This document shows positions 50,351-59,051 of a stretch of DNA of 64,000 bases, piece by piece. The stretch lies in the NCBI GenBank assembly GCA_965199005.1, contig CBDAQK010000006.1:2356001-2420000 (forward strand), in the 5' to 3' direction. Every line of letters starts with the position of its first letter. The first letter of the stretch is position 1. Below the pieces are notes generated by a model. That model saw nothing but the letters and a program-made list of their open reading frames with translations. It searched no databases and had not been told where the DNA came from. This stretch comes from LMUY01 sp965199005 (lineage in GTDB: Bacteria; Pseudomonadota; Alphaproteobacteria; Acetobacterales; Acetobacteraceae). A program made the translations under genes and the position numbers.

Positions 50351-52028
50351 ACAAGCAGGTCACCACCAGCAGCACCACGATGGAGGCGGCGGCCAGTGTG
50401 GGCGTGACCTGAAGGTTGATATCGTCCCACATCTGCCGCGGCAGGGTGACCTTCAGCCCGCCGCCGACGAAGAGCGCCACGGTCAATTCTTCGAACGAAT
50501 TGAGGAAGGCGAAGATGAAGGCGGCGACCAGCCCGCCCTCCACCAGCGGCATCATGATCCGCCGCAGCACCACGGCACGGCCAGCGCCGAGCGTGCCCGC
50601 CGCCTGGTTGAGGCGCCAATCGTATAGGCGGAACTGGGCCAGCAGGATGACGAAGGCCAGCGGGATTCCGGTGATGGTATGCCCCAGCGCGATGCCCAAA
50701 TCGGTCGCAACCAGCCCGATTTGGGCGAACAGGTAGAACAGCCCCACCGCCATCACCACGCCCGGCACGACGAGCGGGGCGAGGAAGATGAGGAACACCA
50801 GCCCCGAGAGCCGGCTGCCGCTGCGTGACACCCCGAAGGCCCCAGGTGCCGCGATCAGCAGGGTCAAGCACGCGCTGCCAAGGCCGATGGCGAAAGACCG
50901 CACGGTGGCGCCGACCCAGACTGGCGACGTAAAGTATTCGCCGAACCAGCGGAAGCTGTAACCCGGCGGGGGGAAGGACAGGAAGGTGGAGCTGGTGAAC
51001 CCCATGGGAATGCAAGCCAGGATCGGCAGCAGCAGCACCGCGATGAGAACCCAGGCATAGACGGAGAGCAGCCAGCCGAAATCCCGCGCGCCGGTAACCC
51101 GGGTCACCATGGCGGCGAGCGCGCCGGTGCCACGCGCCACCCATGCCAGCAACCACAGCCCCAGGCGCCGCGTCCATCGGTTGGACGCGGCTTTGACGGT
51201 GCCGCCGCCCATGCCGGACAGGCCGAAGACCCTGTCGTAGACGAGACAGGCGAACAGCGCCGAGCCAACCAGCATCGCCGACAGCGCCCCGGCGAACGAC
51301 CAGTTCTGCAGGCTGAGGATTTGCTGGATGATGACCTGGCCCAGCATCGTGTCACGGGGGCCGCCCAGCAGGGCTGGCGTGATGAAGAAGCCGAGCGAGC
51401 CGATGAACACCAGCAGCCCCGCCGCCGCCACGCCGGGCATGGAGAGCTGGAAGGTGACCCGCCAGAACGCCTCGGTTTTGGTGGCACCCATCGTCTCGGC
51501 CGCCAAGGCCAGGCCGCGGTCGATACCGGCGATGGTTGGCAGCATGCTCACCACGGCCAATGGCAGCATGGTATGCGCCATCGCCAACACCACGGTCGCG
51601 CGGTCGAACAGCAATTCCGGCGCATCCGCCCCAAACAAGGCGAAGATGCGGGCGACCGGCCCGGTATGGCCCAGCAGCACGAGCCAAACAAAGCTTTTGA
51701 CGAGGGCACTGGTCCAGTAGGGGAAGAGCACCAGCAAGGTGAGCATAGCCTGCCAGCGGGCCGGCCGCCGGGCCAGCCAATAGGCGAGCGGGTAGCCCAG
51801 GACCAGGCAGAGCAGCGTGGTTTGGGTGGCGATCCAGAACGTGCTGGCCAGCACGCGCGTATAAACGCCGACGTTCAAGGCCCGGCGATACGACGCGAGC
51901 GAGAAGGCACCCGCCGAATCTTGCACGCTCAGCGATAGCAGCCACACGCAGGGGATTAGCAGGAACACCAGCAGGAACAGCAACCCAGGGGTCGCCAGCC
52001 ACAAGCTGTTCAGCCGCCAGCGCCGCAT
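50295..52028 (-). CDS. Fused two-domain ABC permease (PotB-PotC type)
   Basis: This 577-aa protein contains two complete binding-protein-dependent permease domains. The first (about 1-290) resembles PotB, with the EAA-type loop 'AAETMGATKTEAFWRVTFQL'. The second (about 330-577) resembles PotC, with 'AAGTLGAGRAVVLRRIMMPL'. In most polyamine-type importers these are separate genes. A GGAGG lies 5 bases before the ATG at 52028. It is last in an operon with potA-like, potD-like and three LLM genes. Its 3' end overlaps LigB by 56 bp tail to tail. Confidence 0.9.
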   Translation of the reverse strand: MRRWRLNSLWLATPGLLFLLVFLLIPCVWLLSLSVQDSAGAFSLASYRRALNVGVYTRVLASTFWIATQTTLLCLVLGYPLAYWLARRPARWQAMLTLLVLFPYWTSALVKSFVWLVLLGHTGPVARIFALFGADAPELLFDRATVVLAMAHTMLPLAVVSMLPTIAGIDRGLALAAETMGATKTEAFWRVTFQLSMPGVAAAGLLVFIGSLGFFITPALLGGPRDTMLGQVIIQQILSLQNWSFAGALSAMLVGSALFACLVYDRVFGLSGMGGGTVKAASNRWTRRLGLWLLAWVARGTGALAAMVTRVTGARDFGWLLSVYAWVLIAVLLLPILACIPMGFTSSTFLSFPPPGYSFRWFGEYFTSPVWVGATVRSFAIGLGSACLTLLIAAPGAFGVSRSGSRLSGLVFLIFLAPLVVPGVVMAVGLFYLFAQIGLVATDLGIALGHTITGIPLAFVILLAQFRLYDWRLNQAAGTLGAGRAVVLRRIMMPLVEGGLVAAFIFAFLNSFEELTVALFVGGGLKVTLPRQMWDDINLQVTPTLAAASIVVLLVVTCLFMAAERLRAAPARSQPAR

Positions 52029-52066
52029 GGCCGCCTCCCGCATGGGGAGGGCGCGCGTCGAAGAAC

Positions 52067-53413
52067 TCACTCCGCGGCGCGGGACTGGGTGGCAGCGTGG
52101 CGGCTGGGTGGCCGGGCGAGGCCCAAATGGTCGCGCAGCGTGGTGCCGGCGTAGTCCTGGCGGAAGATGCCGCGGCGCTGGAGTTCCGGGACCACCTTCG
52201 CCACGAAGGCCTCCAACCCGTCCGGCAAGGTGGGGAAGGTCAGCATGAAGCCGTCGGCGGCGTCGGCGGTCAGCCATTCCTCCATATGGTCGGCGATGGT
52301 CTGCACCGTGCCGCACAGCGTCTTGTTGCCGCGTTCGTAGCGCATGTAGAGCTGCCGCAGCGTCAGTTTCTCCGTCCGGATCATCTCCACGATCCGGTTG
52401 AAATACATCTGGTGCAAATTGCTGGTGCGCGGGATCAGCTCTTCCGGGATTGGCTCGTCCAAGGGCAGGTCCGTCAGATCCAGCTCCAAATCCATGCCGA
52501 GACGCAGCCGGCCCACATCGGGGTGGATCAGCGCCTGCAATGCCTCGCGCTTGTCGAGCGCGTCCTGCTCCGACTCACCCACGATCACGGGCAGGCCAGC
52601 CAGCACCTTCAGTTCGTCCGGGGCGCGGCCGTATTTCGCCATGCGGCCCTTCAGGTCGGCGTAGAACGCGGCGGAACGATCGACTTCGGTGTTGGAGGCG
52701 AACACCACCTCCGCCGTTTCCGCGGCAAATTCCTTGCCGGTTTCGGACGCGCCGGCCTGGATGATCACCGGCTTGCCTTGGGGCGTGCGCTCGATGTTCA
52801 GCGCGCCCTCGACCGAGAAGAATTTGCCTTGATGCGTCAGCTTGTGTAGGCGGCTCGGCTCGAAATACACGCCGCGCTCGCGGTCGCGCACGAAGGCGTC
52901 GTCGTCCCACGAGTCCCACAGCGCCTGCACGACGGCGACGAATTCCTGCGCGCGGGCGTAGCGCTCGGCATGCGGGGCCAATTTGGCGTGGCCGAAATTG
53001 CGGGCGGCGTAGTCGTTGGCGGAGGTGACGACGTTCCAAGCGGCCCGGCCGCCGCTGATGTGGTCCAGCGAGGCGAATTGACGGGCGACGTTATAGGGCT
53101 CGCTGAAACTGGTGCTGACCGTGCCCCCCAGGCCGATCCGACTGGTGGCGCCCGACAGGGCCGATAGCAGGGTCACCGGGTCGAACACGTTCATGAACAT
53201 CGGGAAGCGGGCATAGGCCTGCAGCTTCTCGGTCCGGGCGGCGGGCGTGTCGGCGATGAAGAACAGGTCGAACTTGCCGCGCTCCGCGAGCTGGGCCAGG
53301 CGGCGGTAATGACCGATATCCGTGCCGCCCTTCGGCGTCGTCGCCGGGTGAAGCCACGACGCAGCGTGGGACCCGGTGCCCGATGCCAGGATCGAGAGTG
53401 CCATCTGTCTCAT
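52067..53413 (-). CDS. LLM flavin-dependent monooxygenase, NtaA/SnaA/DszA family (paralogue 3)
   Basis: This 448-aa protein shows 'SEPYNVARQFASLDH', 'GRAAWNVVTSAND' and 'VPELQRRGIFRQDY', the signature of FMNH2-dependent N/S-oxygenases. It is the third of three tandem LLMs inside a polyamine-type ABC operon, 38 bp upstream of the permease gene. It is very similar to paralogue 5 and clearly apart from paralogues 1-2. The start at 53413 overlaps the stop of paralogue 4. Confidence 0.9.
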   Translation of the reverse strand: MRQMALSILASGTGSHAASWLHPATTPKGGTDIGHYRRLAQLAERGKFDLFFIADTPAARTEKLQAYARFPMFMNVFDPVTLLSALSGATSRIGLGGTVSTSFSEPYNVARQFASLDHISGGRAAWNVVTSANDYAARNFGHAKLAPHAERYARAQEFVAVVQALWDSWDDDAFVRDRERGVYFEPSRLHKLTHQGKFFSVEGALNIERTPQGKPVIIQAGASETGKEFAAETAEVVFASNTEVDRSAAFYADLKGRMAKYGRAPDELKVLAGLPVIVGESEQDALDKREALQALIHPDVGRLRLGMDLELDLTDLPLDEPIPEELIPRTSNLHQMYFNRIVEMIRTEKLTLRQLYMRYERGNKTLCGTVQTIADHMEEWLTADAADGFMLTFPTLPDGLEAFVAKVVPELQRRGIFRQDYAGTTLRDHLGLARPPSRHAATQSRAAE

Positions 53414-54750
53414 GCCGCTTGCTCCACCACATGACGATTGGCCGGGCGCGCCAGGCCGAGGTGCTCGCGCAGGGTGGTTCCGGTGTATTCCGTGCGGAAC
53501 AGGCCGCGGCGCTGCAATTCGGGCACCACCAGCCGGGTGAACTCGTTCAGCCCGGTTGGCAGAATCTGGCAGGACAGCATGAAACCGTCCGCGCCGCGGC
53601 TGGTGAACCATTCCTCCATCATGTCCGCCGCCTGCATCGGGGTGCCGCGGAAGGTGTTGCGCCCGCGCGTATAGCCGCTGGCGAGCTGGCGCAGCGTCGG
53701 CTTGTCGCGGCGGATCATTTCCACGATGCCCGCGAAGAACACCTGGTGCAGGTTGGAGTGGGTGGGGATGCGGTCCTCCGGGATGGGCTCGTCCAGTGGC
53801 AAATCCGACAGGTCGGCCTCCAAATCGCCAGCAAGGAATTGGCGGCTGACCTCGGGATGCAGCAAGCGTTGCATCACCTGGTACTTTTCTTCGGCCTCAT
53901 CGGCCGTTTCACCGAGCACCAGGCTCAGCCCTGGGAGGACTTTCAGGCTGTCCGGCGCGCGGCCGGCTGCCTCCAGGCGGGCATGCATGTCGCGGTAGAA
54001 GGCCTGCGCCTTGGCAAGGGTGTTGGCGCTGGCGAAGATCACCTCCGCCGTCTCCGCAGCGAAGGCACGGCCGTCTTCGGACTGCCCGGCCTGGATGATG
54101 ACGGGATGGCCCTGGGGCGGGCGCTCGATGTTCAGCGCGCCATCGACGGTGAAGTACTTGCCCTGGTGAACCACGCGGTGCTGCTTCGCCGGGTCGAAGA
54201 ACATCGCGTTGGTGCGGTCGCGGACGAAGGCGTCATCCTCCCACGTATCCCACAGCGCCCGCACCACGGCGACGAATTCCCGCGCACGCTCGTAGCGGTC
54301 GGCATGGGGTGGCAGTTCGGCCAGGCCGAAATTCTGCGCAACGTATTCGTTGGCTGAGGTCACCACGTTCCACCCGGCGCGCCCGGCGCTGAGATGGTCC
54401 AGCGAGGCGAATTGGCGGGCGACGTTGTATGGCTCGTTGAAACTGGTGGTGGCGGTGCCGCCAAGGCCGATATGGGCGGTGGAACCCGCCAAAGCCGATA
54501 GCAGCGTCAGCGGCTCCAGCAGGTTCATGAACATCGGGTAGCGGCTCCACGCCTGCAAATGGCGGGTGCGCGCGGCCGGCGTGTCGGCGCGGAAGATCAT
54601 GTCCAGCTTGGCCCGCTCCGCCGTTTGGGCGAGCCGGGTGTAGTAGCCGATGTCGTTGGCGGCGTCGGCCTGCGTGTCCGGGTGGATCCACGAGGCGGGA
54701 TGCACGCCCGTCGTGTCCATCAGGAAGCCGATGCTCATCTGGCGGGTCAT
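53410..54750 (-). CDS. LLM flavin-dependent monooxygenase, NtaA/SnaA/DszA family (paralogue 4)
   Basis: This 446-aa member has 'NEPYNVARQFASLDHLS', 'GRAGWNVVTSANE' and 'VPELQRRGLFRTEY'. It is the middle gene of the triplet, with ATGA-type overlaps on both sides, so all three are made in step. It differs most from its two neighbours in the first 60 residues ('MDTTGVHPASWIHPD') and around the 'RADTPAART' segment, which may reflect a different substrate. Confidence 0.9.
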   Translation of the reverse strand: MTRQMSIGFLMDTTGVHPASWIHPDTQADAANDIGYYTRLAQTAERAKLDMIFRADTPAARTRHLQAWSRYPMFMNLLEPLTLLSALAGSTAHIGLGGTATTSFNEPYNVARQFASLDHLSAGRAGWNVVTSANEYVAQNFGLAELPPHADRYERAREFVAVVRALWDTWEDDAFVRDRTNAMFFDPAKQHRVVHQGKYFTVDGALNIERPPQGHPVIIQAGQSEDGRAFAAETAEVIFASANTLAKAQAFYRDMHARLEAAGRAPDSLKVLPGLSLVLGETADEAEEKYQVMQRLLHPEVSRQFLAGDLEADLSDLPLDEPIPEDRIPTHSNLHQVFFAGIVEMIRRDKPTLRQLASGYTRGRNTFRGTPMQAADMMEEWFTSRGADGFMLSCQILPTGLNEFTRLVVPELQRRGLFRTEYTGTTLREHLGLARPANRHVVEQAA

Positions 54751-56099
54751 TGCGCGGCCTCCTGCAAATGCTGCGCGTGGCGGTTCGGGGGACGGGTCAG
54801 GCCCAGATGGTGGCGCAGCGTGGTGCCGGTGTATTCGCGGCGGAACAACCCGCGGCGCTGCAGCTCCGGCACGATATGGGTGACGATATCCGCCAGCCCC
54901 TTCGGCTGGAGATGCACGATGAACATGAACCCGTCGGAGGCGCCGGTGGTGAACCATTCCTCCAGCACATCCGCCACGTGTTGCGGGGTGCCGCGGACGG
55001 AGCGGGTGCCGCGCTCGTAACGCTGATAGAGCTGCCGCAAGGTCAGGCGATCCTGCCGGATCATGCGCACGATCTCGTCGAAATAGCCCTTGTGGAAATT
55101 CGACGTTTTCGGGATCAGATCCTCCGGCACCGGCTCGTCCAGCGGCAGGCCGGATAGATCCACTTCCAGATCGGTGGACAGCCGTTGGCGGCCCACGTCG
55201 GGGTGCACCATGGCCTGCAATTCGGCGTGTTTGTCGTCCGCCTCCTGCTGGCTCTCACCCACCACCACGGGGAGCCCGGCGAGCAATTGCAGCTCCTCCG
55301 GCGCGCGGCCGAATGCCGGCATACGACCCTTCAGATCGCTGTAATAGGCGCGCCCGGCGGTGACATCGACCGCGGAGCCGAACACGATCTCCGCCGTTTC
55401 CGCTGCCAGCGCCTTGCCTGAATCGGACGCGCCGGCCTGGATGATGACCGGGCGGCCCTGCGGCGAGCGGGCGATGTTCAGCGCGCCATCCACCTTGAAG
55501 AACGCACCTTCGTGCTGCACGGCGTGCTGCTTGGCCGGGTCGAAGAACAGGCCCTGTTCGCGGTCGTGGATGAAGGCGTCGTCCTCCCACGTGTCCCACA
55601 GCGCCTTGGCGACCTCGACGAATTCCTTCGCGCGGGCGTAGCGCTCGGCATGGGGCGGCAGCTTGGCATGGCCGAAATTGCGCGCGGCGAAATCGTTGGC
55701 CGAGGTCACCACGTTCCACGCGGCCCGGCCCCGGCTGATATGGTCCAGCGAGGCGAATTGGCGGGCAATGTTGTAGGGCTCGCTGAAGCTGGTGCTGGCC
55801 GTGCCGCCGAGGCCGATGAACTTGGTGGCCCCGGCAATCGCCGTGAGCGCGGTAATCGGTTCCAGCGCATTCATGAACATCGGGTAGCGCGCCCAGGCGG
55901 TGAGGTTCGTGGTGCGCGCCGCCGGGGTGTCGGCGATGAAGAACATGTCGAACCGGCCCCGCTCGGCCAGTTGGGCGAGCGAGATGTAGGCGCCGATATC
56001 GGTATCGGCGTCCAACTGGGTACTGGGATGCAGCCACCCAGCCGGATGCGCCCCAGTAAGGTGCGCCGAGAACGACAGATGCATTTGCCGCTTCGGCAT
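54747..56099 (-). CDS. LLM flavin-dependent monooxygenase, NtaA/SnaA/DszA family (paralogue 5)
   Basis: This 450-aa member is the first of the triplet, 11 bp after the potD-like gene, with an AAGGAG before the ATG at 56099. The family segments 'SEPYNIARQFASLDH', 'GRAAWNVVTSAND' and 'VPELQRRGLFRREY' are intact. The shared 'FIADTPAART' segment links it to paralogue 3. The reductase that would supply FMNH2 is not in the window. Confidence 0.9.
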   Translation of the reverse strand: MPKRQMHLSFSAHLTGAHPAGWLHPSTQLDADTDIGAYISLAQLAERGRFDMFFIADTPAARTTNLTAWARYPMFMNALEPITALTAIAGATKFIGLGGTASTSFSEPYNIARQFASLDHISRGRAAWNVVTSANDFAARNFGHAKLPPHAERYARAKEFVEVAKALWDTWEDDAFIHDREQGLFFDPAKQHAVQHEGAFFKVDGALNIARSPQGRPVIIQAGASDSGKALAAETAEIVFGSAVDVTAGRAYYSDLKGRMPAFGRAPEELQLLAGLPVVVGESQQEADDKHAELQAMVHPDVGRQRLSTDLEVDLSGLPLDEPVPEDLIPKTSNFHKGYFDEIVRMIRQDRLTLRQLYQRYERGTRSVRGTPQHVADVLEEWFTTGASDGFMFIVHLQPKGLADIVTHIVPELQRRGLFRREYTGTTLRHHLGLTRPPNRHAQHLQEAAQ

Positions 56100-56110
56100 G
56101 AAGGTGCTCC

Positions 56111-57184
56111 TTACCCGAGTAGCCAATCCTGGAACCGCTCCTGCACCTTGTCACGGTTCGCAGCCCACCACGCGTCGTTCGAGGGGACCAGTCCCTTGAT
56201 GTTCTCGGGCGAGGTGGCCAGCAGCGCCGCGCGCTCCGGCTTGATGAAATCGTAGGCTTTGGTGTTGGTCGGCGCATTGGCGACGGTGTTGGAGTAGAGC
56301 GCCTGCTGCTCCGGCTTCATGCTGAAGCGGATGAACTTGCGCGCAAGGTCGGCACGCGGGGTGCCTTTTGGGATGGACCAGCCATCGGTCGAGTAGAGGC
56401 CCTGGGTGAACACCATCTTCACCGGCGCGCCGCCCTCGATTGCGGCGTAGGCCCGTGCGCCCCAGGTGTCGGACATGTCGACTTCGCCGCTTTGCAGGAT
56501 TTGCGTGTTCTGCGCGCCGCTGCTCCACCAAACCTTCACCGCCGGCTTGATCTTGTCCAGCATCTTGAAGGCGCGGTCCATGTCGATCGGATACAGCTTC
56601 GAGGCTGGAACGCCGTCGGCCATCAGCGCGCATTCCAGCATGCCGCTGACGCCCTTGTACAGGCCGCGCCGGCCGGGGAATTTCGCCACGTCCCAGTAAT
56701 CCGCCCAGCTATTCGGGCCGCCATTGGGGAATTTGTCGGTGCGATAGGCCAGGATGGTGCAGAACACGGAGAAACCGAACCAGTTCGCCGTCAGCATCCC
56801 CGGAACCAAGGTCGGCACCTCATTGAGCGGAATATCCAGCGGTTCGAGGTAATCCTTCGGCGTGGTCAGGTACATGACCATCGCCGGGGTGACCATGCAG
56901 AGGTCCCAAATGAAGCTTTTGGTATCCACCAGCAGCTTGAACTGGGTGATCGGGTCCGCCTCATGTGCCACGTTGACGACGCGGATGCCGGTTTCCTTCT
57001 CGAACGGGTCGTAGAACGCCTTGCGGATGGCCGTGGCGGGCGCGCCGCCGACATCGGCGATGGTCACCTGGTCCGCCCCGAAGGCCCGCCCGGTCCAGAT
57101 TGTGGGCGCCGCGAGGCCCGCGGCCGCCACGCCTGCCGCCTTCAATACTCCGCGGCGCGATACCGCCGGGTCCATGCTGTCCAT
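56111..57184 (-). CDS. Polyamine/iron-type ABC substrate-binding protein (PotD-like)
   Basis: This 357-aa periplasmic binding protein has a twin-arginine signal ('SRRGVLKAAG'), then a type II SBP fold: 'VTIADVGGAPATAIRKAFYDPF', 'YKGVSGMLECALMADGV', 'SGEVDMSDTWGARAYAAIEGG'. It belongs to the spermidine/putrescine-binding group, though ligands in this group vary. The start has an AAGGAG upstream; a Met three codons later is possible. It lies 14 bp after the potA-like gene. Confidence 0.9.
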   Translation of the reverse strand: MDSMDPAVSRRGVLKAAGVAAAGLAAPTIWTGRAFGADQVTIADVGGAPATAIRKAFYDPFEKETGIRVVNVAHEADPITQFKLLVDTKSFIWDLCMVTPAMVMYLTTPKDYLEPLDIPLNEVPTLVPGMLTANWFGFSVFCTILAYRTDKFPNGGPNSWADYWDVAKFPGRRGLYKGVSGMLECALMADGVPASKLYPIDMDRAFKMLDKIKPAVKVWWSSGAQNTQILQSGEVDMSDTWGARAYAAIEGGAPVKMVFTQGLYSTDGWSIPKGTPRADLARKFIRFSMKPEQQALYSNTVANAPTNTKAYDFIKPERAALLATSPENIKGLVPSNDAWWAANRDKVQERFQDWLLG

Positions 57185-57198
57185 CTCCGTTCGCTCCT

Positions 57199-58320
57199 TC
57201 AAACCGGCAAAATCCGCGCGTGTTGCGCAGTCCATCCCACCACCACCGCCTCACCGAGTGCAATCGGGCACAGCGCGGGGGAGCGGCGGATTGTAACGAT
57301 CGCGCCCGAAGACAGCGCCACCATCAAGCGCGTTTCCGCCCCGGCATAGACGCTCTCGATCACGGTGCCACGCAGGCCACCGGGCTCGCCCGGGCCGGCC
57401 GGCTGCACGTCCATATGCTCGGGCCGGATGACGAAGGCCGCCGCGGCACCGGGCCGGCCAGCATCCGGGCCCACGGGAAACTCTGCGTCGGCGGTGACCA
57501 GCGTGCGGCCGCTGGCGCTGATGTTGCCGCGCAACACGTTGGAGATACCAATGAAATCTGCCGCAAACAACGTGGCAGGGCGCTCGTAGATGTCCTGCGG
57601 GGTGCCGATCTGCTCCACCCGGGCACGGTCCATGAGGCAAATGCGGTCCGACAGGGCAAGCGCCTCGTCCTGGTCGTGGGTCACGAAGACGATGGTGGCG
57701 CCGGTTTGCCGGTGCAGGCGCTTGATCTCGATCTGCATCGTCTCCCGCAATTTGCGGTCCAGCGCGCCAAGCGGTTCGTCCATCAGGATCAGCGACGGCT
57801 CGTAGACGAAGCACCGGGCCAGAGCCACGCGCTGCTGCTGGCCACCCGATAGCTCGCGCGGGAACCGGGCACGCAGGCCGCCGAGGCCGACCATCTCCAG
57901 CGTGTCCGCCACCCGGCGCGCGAGGTCGGCGGCTGGGATGCGTCTGATATCGAGGGGGAAAGCCACGTTCTCCTGCACCGTTAGATGCGGAAACAACGCG
58001 TAGTTCTGGAACACGACGCCCATACGGCGCTGATGCACCGGGGTATGGGTCTGGTCCACGCCATCGATCAGCAGCCGCCCGGTGGTGGGCTCCACCAGGC
58101 CGCAAATCACCTGCAGCAGCGTGGTTTTGCCGGAGCCGGAGGGGCCGAGCACGGTGAGCAACTCGCCCCGGGCAATGTCGAGGTCGGTTGGCTGCAGCGC
58201 CGTGACCGCGCCATATTGCTTGCTGATGCCCTGGGCGACGAGCTTGGCGACCGGCCGCGCCACACAGCCCGGGGCGTCGGCTGCCGGGTGGTCCCGCACC
58301 ATCGTCACCGTCATCGCCAT
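57199..58320 (-). CDS. ABC transporter ATPase, PotA-like
   Basis: This 373-aa importer ATPase has Walker A 'GPSGSGKTT', signature 'LSGGQQQRVALA', Walker B 'LILMDEPLGALD', H-loop 'FVTHDQDEAL' and a C-terminal TOBE domain. Together with the PotD-like and fused PotB-PotC proteins it makes a complete polyamine-type importer. It is the first gene of the six-gene operon. The exact start is uncertain: several in-frame ATGs (58320, 58314, 58302) precede the conserved region. Confidence 0.92.
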   Translation of the reverse strand: MAMTVTMVRDHPAADAPGCVARPVAKLVAQGISKQYGAVTALQPTDLDIARGELLTVLGPSGSGKTTLLQVICGLVEPTTGRLLIDGVDQTHTPVHQRRMGVVFQNYALFPHLTVQENVAFPLDIRRIPAADLARRVADTLEMVGLGGLRARFPRELSGGQQQRVALARCFVYEPSLILMDEPLGALDRKLRETMQIEIKRLHRQTGATIVFVTHDQDEALALSDRICLMDRARVEQIGTPQDIYERPATLFAADFIGISNVLRGNISASGRTLVTADAEFPVGPDAGRPGAAAAFVIRPEHMDVQPAGPGEPGGLRGTVIESVYAGAETRLMVALSSGAIVTIRRSPALCPIALGEAVVVGWTAQHARILPV

Positions 58321-58433
58321 TTGCTTCGGGATGGAGACATGCGTTGGCGAAGCGAGAATCATGCCAGTGGCGGCATTTATCGGCCCCGCCGGGTGTGGCA
58401 TTCACTGTGGGCCTCAATGGCCGAGGATCCAGC

Positions 58434-59009
58434 GTGACGAGAGATAGGCTGACCGCCTTCACCGACGGCGTCGTTGCCGTGATCATTACGATCATGGTGC
58501 TGGATTTGAAGGCGCCGGACACTGCCGATTTCGCCGGCCTGGTGGCGGTGGCGCCCAAATTCCTCGGCTACGTGCTGAGCTTCGTCTATGTCGGGATTTA
58601 CTGGAACAACCATCACCATTTCTTCCAACTGGTCGAGCGGGTGACGGGCGGCATTCTGTGGGCCAATTTGCACCTGCTGTTTTGGCTGTCGCTGATCCCG
58701 TTCGCGACGAGTTGGCTGGGGGACCACCCCGCGGCTGCGACACCGGCGGCGGTCTACGGCGTCACGCTGCTGATGCCGGCGGTGGCCTGGTACGTTTTGC
58801 AAGGCGCGATCATCCACGACCAGGGCGCCGGCTCTGCCCTGCGGCAGGCAATCGGCCGCGATATCAAGGGCAAGATCGCCCCGGTTCTGTATCTACTTGG
58901 CATTGCCGCAGCCTTCGTGAGCACCTGGCTGGCGGACGCGATCTACGCTGCCGTCGCCGCGATGTGGCTGGTGCCAGACCGCCGGGTCGAAGCGTCTCTG
59001 CGCGGCTGA
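58434..59009 (+). CDS. TMEM175 family (DUF1211) potassium channel-like protein
   Basis: This 191-aa membrane protein has 'DRLTAFTDGVVAVIITIMVLDL' at the N-terminus, matching the RxxxFSD selectivity-filter helix of TMEM175, then 'YWNNHHHFF'. Bacterial TMEM175 proteins are tetrameric K+-conducting channels with six helices. The start is a GTG at 58434 with a GAGG upstream. It is divergent from the potA-like operon. Confidence 0.85.
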   Translation: MTRDRLTAFTDGVVAVIITIMVLDLKAPDTADFAGLVAVAPKFLGYVLSFVYVGIYWNNHHHFFQLVERVTGGILWANLHLLFWLSLIPFATSWLGDHPAAATPAAVYGVTLLMPAVAWYVLQGAIIHDQGAGSALRQAIGRDIKGKIAPVLYLLGIAAAFVSTWLADAIYAAVAAMWLVPDRRVEASLRG

Positions 59010-59051
59010 ACGGAGTTGCCAGCCGCCAAGGCTGAGGCGAGACTAGCTGGC

